DNA of 36,803 nucleotides, from NCBI GenBank assembly GCA_038133505.1, contig JAYPTI010000014.1:1-36803 (forward strand), in the 5' to 3' direction. Shown here in pieces: positions 17,574-24,763 of the stretch; the first letter of the stretch is position 1; each line of letters begins with the position of its first letter. The position numbers and the translations under genes are program-made. The notes below the pieces were generated by a model. The model searched no databases. It worked only from the letters and a program-made list of their open reading frames with translations, and was not told the origin of the DNA. This stretch comes from JAYQUR01 sp038133505. Lineage in GTDB: Bacteria > Pseudomonadota > Alphaproteobacteria > MPNO01 > UBA830.

Positions 17574-19157
17574 CTAACGAAGGTCCACGGCCAGTTCTTC
17601 CGCCAGTTGACGCAACTGGCCACGCTGCACCTTTACCCCGTTCGGGCTATCGACGGCCGGAAAGGCATCGAGCTCGTGGACCAGCGCGGGAACCTTGAAG
17701 GGCGCAAGGCCGTCGCGGCAGGCGTCCGCGATAGCCTCCATCCGGACGGCGCCCGGCGTCTCGCCGATCACGAAAGCGGCCGCCCGCTGCTTTCCCGCCA
17801 CTTCGACGCCGACGACCTGGCAATCCCGGACGCCGGGGACGGCCCGAATGAACGCCGCGATCTCGGCCGGCGCGACGAGATAGCCGCCGAGCCGCAGCGT
17901 ATCGCCCAGCCTGCCGTCGAAGGCGAACCCGTATTCCGGCTCTAACCGGCCCAGATCGCCGGTGCGCATGTATCCGCCGTCGGCGAGCGCCGCCGCCGTC
18001 GCGTCCGGATCGCCGAAATATCCGCTGAAACGGCAGGGTCCGGCGCACTCGAGCTCCCCCTCCGGCGCCGCATCGGCGCCGCCGGCCGCCTGCCCGATCC
18101 TCACCCGGTAGGCGTCGGAAACCGGGCGACCGCCGGCTCGGAAACGGACCGACGGCGGGTCGTCCAGCGACCGGCGCGCAAATAGCGCCTGGAGCTCGCT
18201 CATCCCGTAGAGCCCGACGATCGGCAGTCCGACGTCGCGCGCCATCCCCGCCAGCGTCTCGGATCCGCGATTGAACGACGCCGCGCCGACCAGCCGGAGC
18301 GAAGCATAGCTCGCGGGATCGGGATCGGCCTCGATCATTGCCGCGATCATCTCGTCGGTCGCGTTGAAATGGGTCACCCGGTTCTGCCGGACCGCCGCCG
18401 TCGCGGCCGCGGCCTCGAAGACGGGCAGGACGGCGGACGGCCGCGCGGCAGCCACGGCCCCCATCGCCTGGCAGAAACCGAACACGCCGCTATAGGGCAG
18501 CGCCTGCAGCATCGCCGCGCCCGGCGCGTCCATGCCAAAGCCGGAGGCGACGGCGCGGGCGTGAAACGCGATCGAGCCGTGGGTATGAAGGACGAACTTC
18601 GGCCGCGATGTCGTCCCCGAGGTGGTAAACAGGATCGCCCCGTCGCCCGCATCGACGCCGGACGCACCGGCGGGCGTCTCGCGGGCGAGCGCTTCGTAGG
18701 AATACGCGCCGGGCGGCGGATCCGCCTCCGCCGTGTCCGAAGACACCGCGATCCGCAGGAGCGGCGGACTTCCCGCGACGCTCAGCGCCTCGTCGAGAAG
18801 CGCGTCGAACCGGATCGACCGGAAGGACGCCTCGCTGACGACGGCGCGCGGGCGGGCGCGTTCGAGGATGTCGGCGATCTCGGCCGCCCTGAAACGGGTG
18901 TTTGCCGCAAACGCGATGGCGCCGAGGCGGCCGAGCGCGAAGAACGTCTCGAGCCACTCGACACGGTTCACCATCCAGACGAGGACGACGTCACCCCGCC
19001 CGATCCCGAGCAACGCGAAGCCGGCGGCCAGGGATGCCGAGCGTTCCGCGAGACCGTCGAACCCGACGGCACGGTCGCCGAACAGCAGCGCCGGCGCTCG
19101 GGCGCGCCCGGCGGCATCGTCCAGCATATGCGGGATAGTCTGGGTGTCGGCCTGCAC
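17574..19157 (-). CDS. AMP-binding acyl-CoA synthetase (benzoate-CoA-ligase-like layout)
   Basis: A 527-residue ANL-superfamily CoA ligase. In order: the phosphate-binding loop AILFTTSGTTSRPKFVLHTH, the LYGMSEL acyl-adenylate motif, GGYMRTGDLG (ATP ribose binding), the hinge region DTLRLGGYLVAPAEIAAF, and a C-terminal catalytic Lys in NGVKVQRGQLRQL. All core motifs are present, so it should be active. The acid substrate cannot be deduced. The GTG at 19157 (MQADTQTIPHML) was chosen because it starts 17 bases after the stop of the upstream PEP-CTERM gene; the open frame reaches 19214, and ATG 19127 is the shorter alternative. It shows no obvious metabolic link to its neighbours. Confidence 0.87.
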   Translation of the reverse strand: MQADTQTIPHMLDDAAGRARAPALLFGDRAVGFDGLAERSASLAAGFALLGIGRGDVVLVWMVNRVEWLETFFALGRLGAIAFAANTRFRAAEIADILERARPRAVVSEASFRSIRFDALLDEALSVAGSPPLLRIAVSSDTAEADPPPGAYSYEALARETPAGASGVDAGDGAILFTTSGTTSRPKFVLHTHGSIAFHARAVASGFGMDAPGAAMLQALPYSGVFGFCQAMGAVAAARPSAVLPVFEAAAATAAVRQNRVTHFNATDEMIAAMIEADPDPASYASLRLVGAASFNRGSETLAGMARDVGLPIVGLYGMSELQALFARRSLDDPPSVRFRAGGRPVSDAYRVRIGQAAGGADAAPEGELECAGPCRFSGYFGDPDATAAALADGGYMRTGDLGRLEPEYGFAFDGRLGDTLRLGGYLVAPAEIAAFIRAVPGVRDCQVVGVEVAGKQRAAAFVIGETPGAVRMEAIADACRDGLAPFKVPALVHELDAFPAVDSPNGVKVQRGQLRQLAEELAVDLR

Positions 19158-19174
19158 GACCGTACGGGCGTGGT

Positions 19175-19939
19175 TTAGCGGCGGCGCCGGTAAGCGGCGA
19201 ACAGGCCTGCACAAGCCAGCGCGAGAAGCGCCGTCGCGGGCGGTGCCGGCACGACGGTCTCAACCGATTCCGCGGTCAGCACGGGGGTCTCGATCGTGAC
19301 AACCACGTCGGTGAAATCCTCGTCCGACCAGCCGGTCCGCGTCAGGTCCGCGAACGCGAGCAGCGAACGGTTCCCGGAGCCGAACGTCATCAGCTGGTCG
19401 AAGGAACCGGGGTTCGCGTCCGAAACCGAAAACAGCGGGACGGACTGGCTGCCGCCGTTGATGTAGCTGTCGGCGCTCTCGAGCACGCGATCCAGCGTGT
19501 CGTTCGGAATAAGGTACCAGCCCAGCTGAACGCCGGCCTCGATATTGAAGGTCGCGGTGTCGCCGATGGAAACGGTCCGGTTGTCGAAAACCTCGGTCCC
19601 GCCGGTCAGGGCCTGCCGCGCCCATTCGCGCCGGTCCGCGACCGGATCGGCGGTGACGGACGACAGGTCGAAAAAGCCGAAGTTGAACTTGTACCCGCCG
19701 GTATCCCGGAAAAACGTGAAGGTGAGCGGCGTGACGGCGCCGGATGCGCCCGGGACGAGGAATGATTGCGCGGTGGTCTCGTCCGCCGCGGAGTACCCTT
19801 TGCTGGTCAGCGTCGTCGTGAGGCTAGAATGCGCAGCCGGCGAATAGTTGATCACGTCGGCGCGTACCGAACCTGTTGCGCACGCAATCGCAAGCGCGCT
19901 CGCCGCCAAGCGCGGCAGAACGGTTCCTGAAAACGCCAT
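19175..19939 (-). CDS. DUF4114-like secreted protein with PEP/VPxP-CTERM sorting signal
   Basis: A 254-residue exported protein. The N-terminus is a signal peptide (about residues 1-27, cleaved after SVRA). The C-terminus has the tripartite exosortase signal: VPAPPATA, a hydrophobic helix (LLALACAGLFAAY) and a final RRRR. Just before it, SLLAFADLTRTGWSDEDFTD is the Asp-rich calcium-type motif of DUF4114. It is expected to be anchored in the envelope or released into an extracellular matrix after exosortase (EpsH/XrtA-type) processing. No exosortase gene is in the window. The TAA stop lies 17 bases before the acyl-CoA synthetase GTG. The ATG at 19939 has only a weak ribosome site (GGGGGACAC). 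Confidence 0.8.
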   Translation of the reverse strand: MAFSGTVLPRLAASALAIACATGSVRADVINYSPAAHSSLTTTLTSKGYSAADETTAQSFLVPGASGAVTPLTFTFFRDTGGYKFNFGFFDLSSVTADPVADRREWARQALTGGTEVFDNRTVSIGDTATFNIEAGVQLGWYLIPNDTLDRVLESADSYINGGSQSVPLFSVSDANPGSFDQLMTFGSGNRSLLAFADLTRTGWSDEDFTDVVVTIETPVLTAESVETVVPAPPATALLALACAGLFAAYRRRR

Positions 19940-20049
19940 TTGTGTCCCCCGGCCGCCGACTGTGGCGACCTGTGCCGCATATTGCCGCGTTCGCGTCTCG
20001 ACCTCAAGTAACTTGTCGGGCCGGCGCGATACGGCGAATCTACGTTAAC

Positions 20050-20327
20050 CTATTGAATTCCCAACCCTGAGCAGATCGACAGCACCAGCGACTGAACCAT
20101 GTACACATCTGCGACCGCCGGAACGGCAAGCGCACCGACAAGTAAAAGGAACGCAACGAGGATGTATTCGGGTTTGACCACTGGAAGCCGCCGGTTCTCG
20201 ACCTTTTGGGAGATGGGGTAGTTTCTTCCGAAATCAAGCCGATGTCCAGAAAAGCATTCCCGCCGAAAACGGGCTCCCTTATGCCGCTGGCGCGGGGCAA
20301 ATCGCCAATGATATGCGCCTGACGCAT
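20050..20327 (-). pseudogene. Small membrane-protein gene with a one-base frameshift
   Basis: On the minus strand an ATG at 20327 with a GGAGAG ribosome site six bases upstream opens MRQAHIIGDLPRASGIREPV and continues FGGNAFLDIGLISEE. The reading then becomes implausible in that frame. The neighbouring frame continues as DFGRNYPISQKVENRRLPVV, then a clear hydrophobic helix (EYILVAFLLLVGALAVPAVA), then DVYMVQSLVLSICSGLGIQ and TAG at 20050-20052. One missing base near the GGCTTGATTTCGGAAG stretch (about 20226-20241) would join them into about 92 residues. I do not recognise the family. It could equally be a sequencing indel. It is divergent from the TetR gene. Confidence 0.4.
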
Positions 20328-20370
20328 GGGTCTCTCCGAATTCGCCGCTTGAATTCTCGCAATGCGGCAG

Positions 20371-20388
20371 ATACTGTCCAATCAGTAT
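20371..20388. promoter_or_regulatory. Palindromic operator candidate upstream of the TetR gene
   Basis: ATACTG-TCCAAT-CAGTAT, a perfect six-base inverted repeat with a six-base spacer, 50 bases before the TetR start. The size (18 bases) and position fit an autoregulatory TetR-family operator, and its half-sites stand where promoter elements are expected. No second copy was seen before the paaA-like gene, so control of the whole cluster may go through this one site. Confidence 0.55.
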
Positions 20389-20438
20389 GTAAATGACCCT
20401 TGGCGCGGTCCGAACACCGCCGCCGGGCGACGGAAACG

Positions 20439-21095
20439 ATGGAAGCTCAGACGGAACAAACGGCCGAAACGGAACGATCCCGCCCGTCGACGAAGCGGGA
20501 ACAGCGCGCGGCCAGCATCGAGGCGCTCCTCGGCGCGGCCCTGACGCTGTTCATCACGCAGGGCTATCATGCGACGACCGTCGAGGAAATCGCCCAGTCC
20601 GCCGGGCTGACGAAGGGCGCCGTCTATTTCTATTTCAAGAGCAAAGCGAACGTGCTCAAGGCCCTGCTCGACCGGACGGAAGAGCTGACCGTCCAGCCGA
20701 CGCTTGCCGCGATGGAAAAGGCCGGCGAACGGCCGCGCGACCGGCTGAACGCGTTCATCCGGACTCAGTCGGTCATCGGCGCGGAAAAGACCGAATACAT
20801 GCTGCTCGCCATCCTGATGAGCGCGGAGTTCAACGGTTCTGGCGACGAGATCGAGGAACGGCTGAACGTGCTGATGGCGCAGATGGAGAATGCGCTCCGC
20901 GATACGGTGCGGGCCGGCCAGGCAGACGGCTCCTTCCGGACGGAGATCGGCGCCGACGAGCTTGCGAGCGTCATCATGGCGACCAACAAGGGCTGCTACG
21001 TGGAATGGTACATGCGCGGAAAGGACCTCAAGGGTCACGATTTCGCCCGCGCGTTCAGGGATTTCGTCGTCGACGGCGTCGCGCGGAGTGCGTGA
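20439..21095 (+). CDS. TetR/AcrR family transcriptional regulator
   Basis: A 218-residue repressor-type regulator. The N-terminal helix-turn-helix is typical: ALTLFITQGYHATTVEEIAQ, then SAGLTKGAVYFYFKSKANVL (about residues 33-72). The C-terminal ligand domain ends with a dimerisation helix (HDFARAFRDFVVDG). The ATG at 20439 was preferred over a TTG at 20400 that adds 13 unconserved residues. It is 74 bases upstream of the paaA-like gene on the same strand, with a palindromic operator before it. A local repressor of the oxygenase cluster, released by an acyl-CoA or aromatic ligand, is the natural inference. The ligand is unknown. Confidence 0.92.
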   Translation: MEAQTEQTAETERSRPSTKREQRAASIEALLGAALTLFITQGYHATTVEEIAQSAGLTKGAVYFYFKSKANVLKALLDRTEELTVQPTLAAMEKAGERPRDRLNAFIRTQSVIGAEKTEYMLLAILMSAEFNGSGDEIEERLNVLMAQMENALRDTVRAGQADGSFRTEIGADELASVIMATNKGCYVEWYMRGKDLKGHDFARAFRDFVVDGVARSA

Positions 21096-21169
21096 TTAAT
21101 TCGATCTGACGACATATCTTATCCGTAATTCAACAAGACGAACGACTTCGACCGGAGGTAAATCGAACC

Positions 21170-22123
21170 ATGGCTACGGCTACCAAAGACATCAAGGAAG
21201 ACCCGAGGGAACGCGCGCTCCAGGAGCGCGTCGCGGGCGGATACCAGCTTGAGGACGTCGAGGAGATGACGCCCCGCTATCGCGACGTGCTGGTGAACAC
21301 CGTGCATATCGCCGCCGATCTCGAGGTGGTGACGCTTCCGACCTATTCGCCGGCGATTAAGACCTCGCCGACGCTCGAGGACAAGATCGCCATCGCCGCG
21401 GCCTGCCAGGACGAACTCGGTCACGCGCAGATGATGTACCGGATCCTCGAGGATTTCGGCTACGACACGCACAAGTTCCTGTTCGAGCGCGACCCCGAGG
21501 AGTGGCGCACGTTCCAGATGCTCGAATTCCCGCACGAGGATTACATCGAGTCGGTCGTCTCCATGTGCTACGGCGACCGCGCCGGCTACATCACGACGGT
21601 CGATCTGGAGGAGAACTGCTCCTACGCGCCGTTCGCCCGCTCGCTGCGCAAGGTCAATTACGAGGAGACCTTCCACGTCAGCCACGGCGAGCGCTGGACG
21701 CGCTTCTTCTGGAACCTGAACGAGGATTCGCGCAAGCGGGTTCAGGAAACCGTCGATTTCTACTTCCCGCTGTGCGCCGCCTGGTTCGGCATGCCGGACA
21801 ATCTCAAGACCCGGACCGACCAGCTGGCCTACCGCATCCGCGGCGCCTCGAACGACGAGATGCGCCAGAAGTGGCTGTCCCGCGTCGTGCCGTTCTCGGA
21901 AGACGTCGGCATCAAGGTTCCGGCGCATTACGACGAGGAGCAGGGCAAGTACGTGCTCGACTACGAGCCGCCGATCTTCCTCGACCAGGAAAAGCGGCAG
22001 TGGGATTACGACAGGCGGATCACGTGGGAAGAGCAGCTGAAGATCTGGAAGACCGGATCCAAGCACAAGATCCCGTCGATCTCCCGCGTGCTGTCGGAGG
22101 AGTGGGGCAAGGACCTCTGGTAG
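21170..22123 (+). CDS. PaaA-like diiron monooxygenase catalytic subunit
   Basis: A 317-residue homologue of PaaA, the catalytic subunit of the phenylacetyl-CoA 1,2-epoxidase complex. The diiron ligands expected for the family are present: Glu52 (ADLEVVTLP), Glu82 and His85 (CQDELGHAQ), and Glu165/Glu166 with His169 (NYEETFHVSHGE). Length equals E. coli PaaA (309). The ATG at 21170 has a strong CGGAGGT ribosome site. The complex should insert one oxygen atom into a CoA-bound, possibly aromatic, substrate. The sequence is clearly diverged from E. coli PaaA, and the usual partners PaaE and PaaK are not nearby. Phenylacetyl-CoA as the substrate is therefore only one possibility. It is the first structural gene of the cluster after the TetR regulator. 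Confidence 0.88.
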   Translation: MATATKDIKEDPRERALQERVAGGYQLEDVEEMTPRYRDVLVNTVHIAADLEVVTLPTYSPAIKTSPTLEDKIAIAAACQDELGHAQMMYRILEDFGYDTHKFLFERDPEEWRTFQMLEFPHEDYIESVVSMCYGDRAGYITTVDLEENCSYAPFARSLRKVNYEETFHVSHGERWTRFFWNLNEDSRKRVQETVDFYFPLCAAWFGMPDNLKTRTDQLAYRIRGASNDEMRQKWLSRVVPFSEDVGIKVPAHYDEEQGKYVLDYEPPIFLDQEKRQWDYDRRITWEEQLKIWKTGSKHKIPSISRVLSEEWGKDLW

Positions 22124-22148
22124 GTCGCCCGGCAACCGGCAGAAGCAC

Positions 22149-22481
22149 GTGACCCAGACCCTCCCCCTTCCCTCGCGGGAGGCCGTCGTCGAGGCGCTCG
22201 AGGCGGTCAACGATCCGCACGTCCCCGTCAGCCTCCGGCGGATGGGCATGCTGCGGGAAATCGAGATCCGCGAGGACGGGGTGGTCAGCGTTCAGGTGTG
22301 CATTCCCTGCATGGGATGCCCCGGCGCCGGAATGCTCCGCGAATCTGTCCGCGAGGCGGTAATGAAAGTCCCCGGCGTCGCCGACGTCGTGGTGGAAGAA
22401 GGATGGTACCTGCCCTGGTCGCGCGACATGATCGACCCTGACGTTCAGGAGATGATGCGCGCGAACGGGATCCAGGTCTGA
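22149..22481 (+). CDS. PaaD-like N-terminal (MIP18/DUF59) domain protein
   Basis: A 110-residue protein matching only the N-terminal MIP18/DUF59 domain of PaaD. Visible are NDPHVPVSLRRMGMLREIEI, the Cys-containing loop CIPCMGCPGAGML (Cys51, Cys54, Cys57) and the PaaD-type tail WYLPWSRDMIDPDVQEMM. PaaD is thought to help mature iron-sulfur clusters for the epoxidase system. Canonical PaaD also carries a C-terminal four-Cys zinc ribbon, which here is a separate gene at 23589. The GTG at 22149 lies 25 bases after the paaA-like stop. The PaaB-like gene follows after 15 bases. Confidence 0.82.
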   Translation: MTQTLPLPSREAVVEALEAVNDPHVPVSLRRMGMLREIEIREDGVVSVQVCIPCMGCPGAGMLRESVREAVMKVPGVADVVVEEGWYLPWSRDMIDPDVQEMMRANGIQV

Positions 22482-22496
22482 GGAAGGACGAAGAGG

Positions 22497-22769
22497 ATGC
22501 CCACGAAGATCAAGCACAAGAAGAAGATCGACCAGAAGCGCGAACGCGGCGGAATGGAACCGAGATACTACGAGGTGTTCGCCCGCCGGAATTCGGACTC
22601 CGATCTCGCGCATGTCGGATCGGTCGAGGCGCCGAACGACGAGCTCGCCCAGGTCCGCGCCTGGTACATCTACGACCAGCACAACTGGCGCGAAATGTGC
22701 ATCGTGCCCCTCGATGCGATCATCACGGTCACCGAGGAAGGCAAGTCCGCCAAGATCAAGATGGGCTGA
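22497..22769 (+). CDS. PaaB-like oxygenase structural subunit
   Basis: A 90-residue homologue of PaaB, the small subunit that bridges the PaaAC heterodimers in the epoxidase complex. The core reads YYEVFARRNSDSDLAHVGSV, then EAPNDELAQVRAWYIYDQHN and a final CIVPLDAIITV, which follow PaaB (YEVFVR...HVGSL...). Unusually, a strongly basic leader (MPTKIKHKKKIDQKRERGG) precedes the core. The ATG at 22497 has an AGGAAGGA site eight bases upstream, but Met20 (22554) at the start of the core is an alternative. It lies between the PaaD-N and PaaC genes. Confidence 0.82.
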   Translation: MPTKIKHKKKIDQKRERGGMEPRYYEVFARRNSDSDLAHVGSVEAPNDELAQVRAWYIYDQHNWREMCIVPLDAIITVTEEGKSAKIKMG

Positions 22770-22819
22770 CCGCAGCTCTCTTTATCGGGCACGGACAACA
22801 GAATTCAGGGAAGAGGACA

Positions 22820-23599
22820 ATGGCTTACAAACCCGGAAATCCCGGCACGAAGCTGGATGAGAATTTCGAGAACGACCTTCTGGCGATCGCCGACACCAAG
22901 CTGGTGCTCGGCAACTGGTACGCCGAATGCACCATGAACGGCCGCTCGCTGCCCGACTTCGCGGCGATGCTCGGCATGTGCACCGCGAACTACGGCCACA
23001 CCCGCGCGATCTACCAGTATCTCGCCGCGCACGGCCACGATTACGCCTATCTGGAGCGCGGCCGCGGTCCGGAGGACATCCATTCGTCGAACCTGCTGGA
23101 CGAGGCGCCCACGGGCTGGGAAGACTTCATCGTCTCGACCTGGCTCGCCGAGCTGACGACCTGGATGCTCGCGTCCGGCTTCCTCAAGCACGAGGACCGC
23201 GCGGTCGCAGGCATCGCCAAGAAGATCGGCGAGGAGACCTATTTCCACCTGAAATACGCGAACGGCTGGTTCCGCGTCGTCGGCGAAGGCAAGAAGCAGA
23301 CCGAGCTGTTCCAGAAGGCGTTCGAGCACCGCTTCCCGCTGGCGCTGCAGTGGTTCGGCCCCGCGCGCGGCGGCGATCCGGTCCATGAGGCCGGTATCCG
23401 CGACGTGCCGCTCAAGGCGCTGCGCGACGCGTTCATCAAGGAAGCCGCCGGGGCGGAGAAGTATCTCGGCGCCGACCTGACGCTGAACAAGTCGCCCAAG
23501 TTCGCCAAGGACTGGCGCACGGACGCGCGCCGTTTCGGCCCGATGCCGGACAGCCTGTTCGAGGTGGTCCGCTTCAAGGATCAGGAACTTGCCCACTGA
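22820..23599 (+). CDS. PaaC-like oxygenase structural subunit
   Basis: A 259-residue ferritin-like protein homologous to PaaC, the non-catalytic partner of PaaA. The family signature is IADTKLVLGNWYAECTMNGR. The metal-site positions are changed relative to PaaA: TANYGHTR has Asn where PaaA has Glu, and EETYFH shows the ExxxH spacing typical of PaaC. It therefore probably binds no diiron centre and has a structural role. The ATG at 22820 has an AGGGAAGAGG ribosome site. Its stop is overlapped by the TTG start of the zinc-ribbon gene by 11 bases. It is about as long as E. coli PaaC (248). Confidence 0.85.
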   Translation: MAYKPGNPGTKLDENFENDLLAIADTKLVLGNWYAECTMNGRSLPDFAAMLGMCTANYGHTRAIYQYLAAHGHDYAYLERGRGPEDIHSSNLLDEAPTGWEDFIVSTWLAELTTWMLASGFLKHEDRAVAGIAKKIGEETYFHLKYANGWFRVVGEGKKQTELFQKAFEHRFPLALQWFGPARGGDPVHEAGIRDVPLKALRDAFIKEAAGAEKYLGADLTLNKSPKFAKDWRTDARRFGPMPDSLFEVVRFKDQELAH

Positions 23600-23846
23600 C
23601 GAGCCGATAGACCGCATCGGCCGCCCCGACGGCGGCTATGCGGCCCGTCACCGGGAACTTCACACCGGCGACCCCGACTTCGAAGGCGTCGCCTGCCCGG
23701 ACTGCGCGTCGGAAGACCTCGAGGTCGTCTCGCTGTTCGGCGGCGCCGCCTCCGAGGTGATGTTCCGCTGCAAAGGCTGCAATACCAGCTTCAACTGGAT
23801 CAAATGGCGCGGCAAGCTTCCGCCCGCGCCCTCCGTCGACGACTGA
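23589..23846 (+). CDS. PaaD-like C-terminal zinc-ribbon protein
   Basis: An 85-residue protein corresponding to the C-terminal zinc ribbon of PaaD. Four cysteines form two knuckles, CPDC (36-39) and CKGC (61-64), around LEVVSLFGGAASEVMF, close to the SxFGST...C..C pattern of PaaD. A TTG at 23589, preceded by an AGGA three bases away, is the only plausible start. It overlaps the end of the paaC-like gene by 11 bases, so expression probably depends on translational coupling. With the 22149 gene it makes up a complete PaaD split in two. The two proteins presumably associate, though each could work alone. Confidence 0.78.
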   Translation: MPTDEPIDRIGRPDGGYAARHRELHTGDPDFEGVACPDCASEDLEVVSLFGGAASEVMFRCKGCNTSFNWIKWRGKLPPAPSVDD

Positions 23847-23863
23847 CGCGCTCTCGCGCGACG

Positions 23864-23909
23864 ACCGGCCGGCCCGCGCATTCGCGCCGGCCGGTCCGGC
23901 GCACTTTTT
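23864..23909 (+). terminator. Strong hairpin with late T-run after the paa-like genes
   Basis: Perfect ten-base arms ACCGGCCGGC (23864-23873) and GCCGGCCGGT (23886-23895) around a 12-base loop that can itself pair, followed after nine bases by TTTTT (23905-23909). It lies between the zinc-ribbon gene and the enoyl-CoA hydratase gene. The T-run is too far from the stem for a textbook terminator. It may be a partial terminator, or an RNA-stability element that sets a lower level of the hydratase. Confidence 0.4.
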
Positions 23910-23940
23910 CGAATTCAAAACCGGGTGAATTGAGGGAAAC

Positions 23941-24735
23941 ATGGATTACAGCAAGTACAAGACACTCCTGTTCGACAAGAACGACCGCGTGCTCACCGTC
24001 ACGCTCAACCGGCCCGACCGGCTGAACGCCATCAATGGCGACATGCATGTCGAGCTGTCGCAGGTCTTCGAGGAGATCAACCGCGACCGTTCCGTCGATA
24101 TCGTCATCCTGACCGGCGCGGGCCGCGCGTTCTGCGCCGGCGGCGACGCCGACTGGCTGCAGGAGCTGATCGACGACCCGTGGGGCTGGGAGACGCTGTC
24201 GGAAGAAGGCAAGCGGACGATGATGTCGATCCTCGACTGCCGCCAGCCGGTCATCGCCAAGCTCAACGGCGCTGCGGCGGGCCTCGGCGCGACGCTCGCG
24301 CTCTACTGCGACGTCATCATGGCCGCGGACACGGCGCGCATCGGCGATCCCCATGTCAAGGTCGGCCTGACGGCGGGCGACGGCGGCTCGGGTATCTGGC
24401 CGTATCTGATCGGTTTCGCCCGCGCCCGCGAATTCCTCTACACCGGCGAGATGCTGACGGCGCAGCGCGCCGCCGACATGGGGCTGATCAACCGCTGCGT
24501 TCCGGCCGACGAGCTCGACAAGGTCGTCGACGATTTCGCGCAGGAACTCGCCAACGGCGCCATCCGGGCGATCCAGTGGACGAAGCAGGCGGTGAACGCG
24601 CCGCTCAAGCAGATCGTCTCGGCGAACCTCGACTACTCGCTGTCGCTCGAATCGAAGTCCAACATCACCGAGGACCACCAGGAAGGCATCAACGCGCTGC
24701 GCGAGAAGCGCAAGCCGGTCTTCAAGGGGAAATAG
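23941..24735 (+). CDS. Enoyl-CoA hydratase/isomerase family protein
   Basis: A 264-residue crotonase-fold enzyme acting on acyl-CoA esters. The oxyanion-hole segments are AFCAGGDADWL and NGAAAGLGATLALYCDVIMA. The two Glu residues of classical hydratases are not conserved: the first position is Thr118, the second His138 (GDPHVKVGL). An Asp (Asp147 in TAGDGG) sits where dienoyl-CoA isomerase has a catalytic Asp. An isomerase, or another crotonase reaction on an epoxide or oxepin product, is therefore as likely as hydration. The ATG at 23941 has a TGAGGG ribosome site. It follows the paa-like genes after 94 bases and a hairpin, and ends before a strong terminator. Shared function with the oxygenase is inferred from this layout. 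Confidence 0.88.
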   Translation: MDYSKYKTLLFDKNDRVLTVTLNRPDRLNAINGDMHVELSQVFEEINRDRSVDIVILTGAGRAFCAGGDADWLQELIDDPWGWETLSEEGKRTMMSILDCRQPVIAKLNGAAAGLGATLALYCDVIMAADTARIGDPHVKVGLTAGDGGSGIWPYLIGFARAREFLYTGEMLTAQRAADMGLINRCVPADELDKVVDDFAQELANGAIRAIQWTKQAVNAPLKQIVSANLDYSLSLESKSNITEDHQEGINALREKRKPVFKGK

Positions 24736-24763
24736 GCTTCTTCAGACGGCACGGGCGCGCATC

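Larger units (their letters stand above)
19940..20438. other. Intergenic region between the PEP-CTERM and TetR genes
   Basis: About 500 bases with lower GC than the surroundings. Apart from the possible frameshifted small membrane gene (20050-20327, minus) and the ATACTG palindrome at 20371-20388, I see no gene, RNA or repeat here. The promoters of the PEP-CTERM gene and of the TetR gene should both lie in it. Confidence 0.6.

Noticed and set aside
20040..20381. 113-codon minus-strand frame starting at TTG across the TetR operator
   Set aside because: Its second half has no protein-like character; the better reading is an ATG at 20327 with a frameshift into the neighbouring frame.
21170..23599. 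BoxB-type benzoyl-CoA epoxidase instead of PaaA
   Set aside because: BoxB is a single subunit of roughly 470 residues; here a 317-residue PaaA-like subunit comes with PaaB- and PaaC-like partners.
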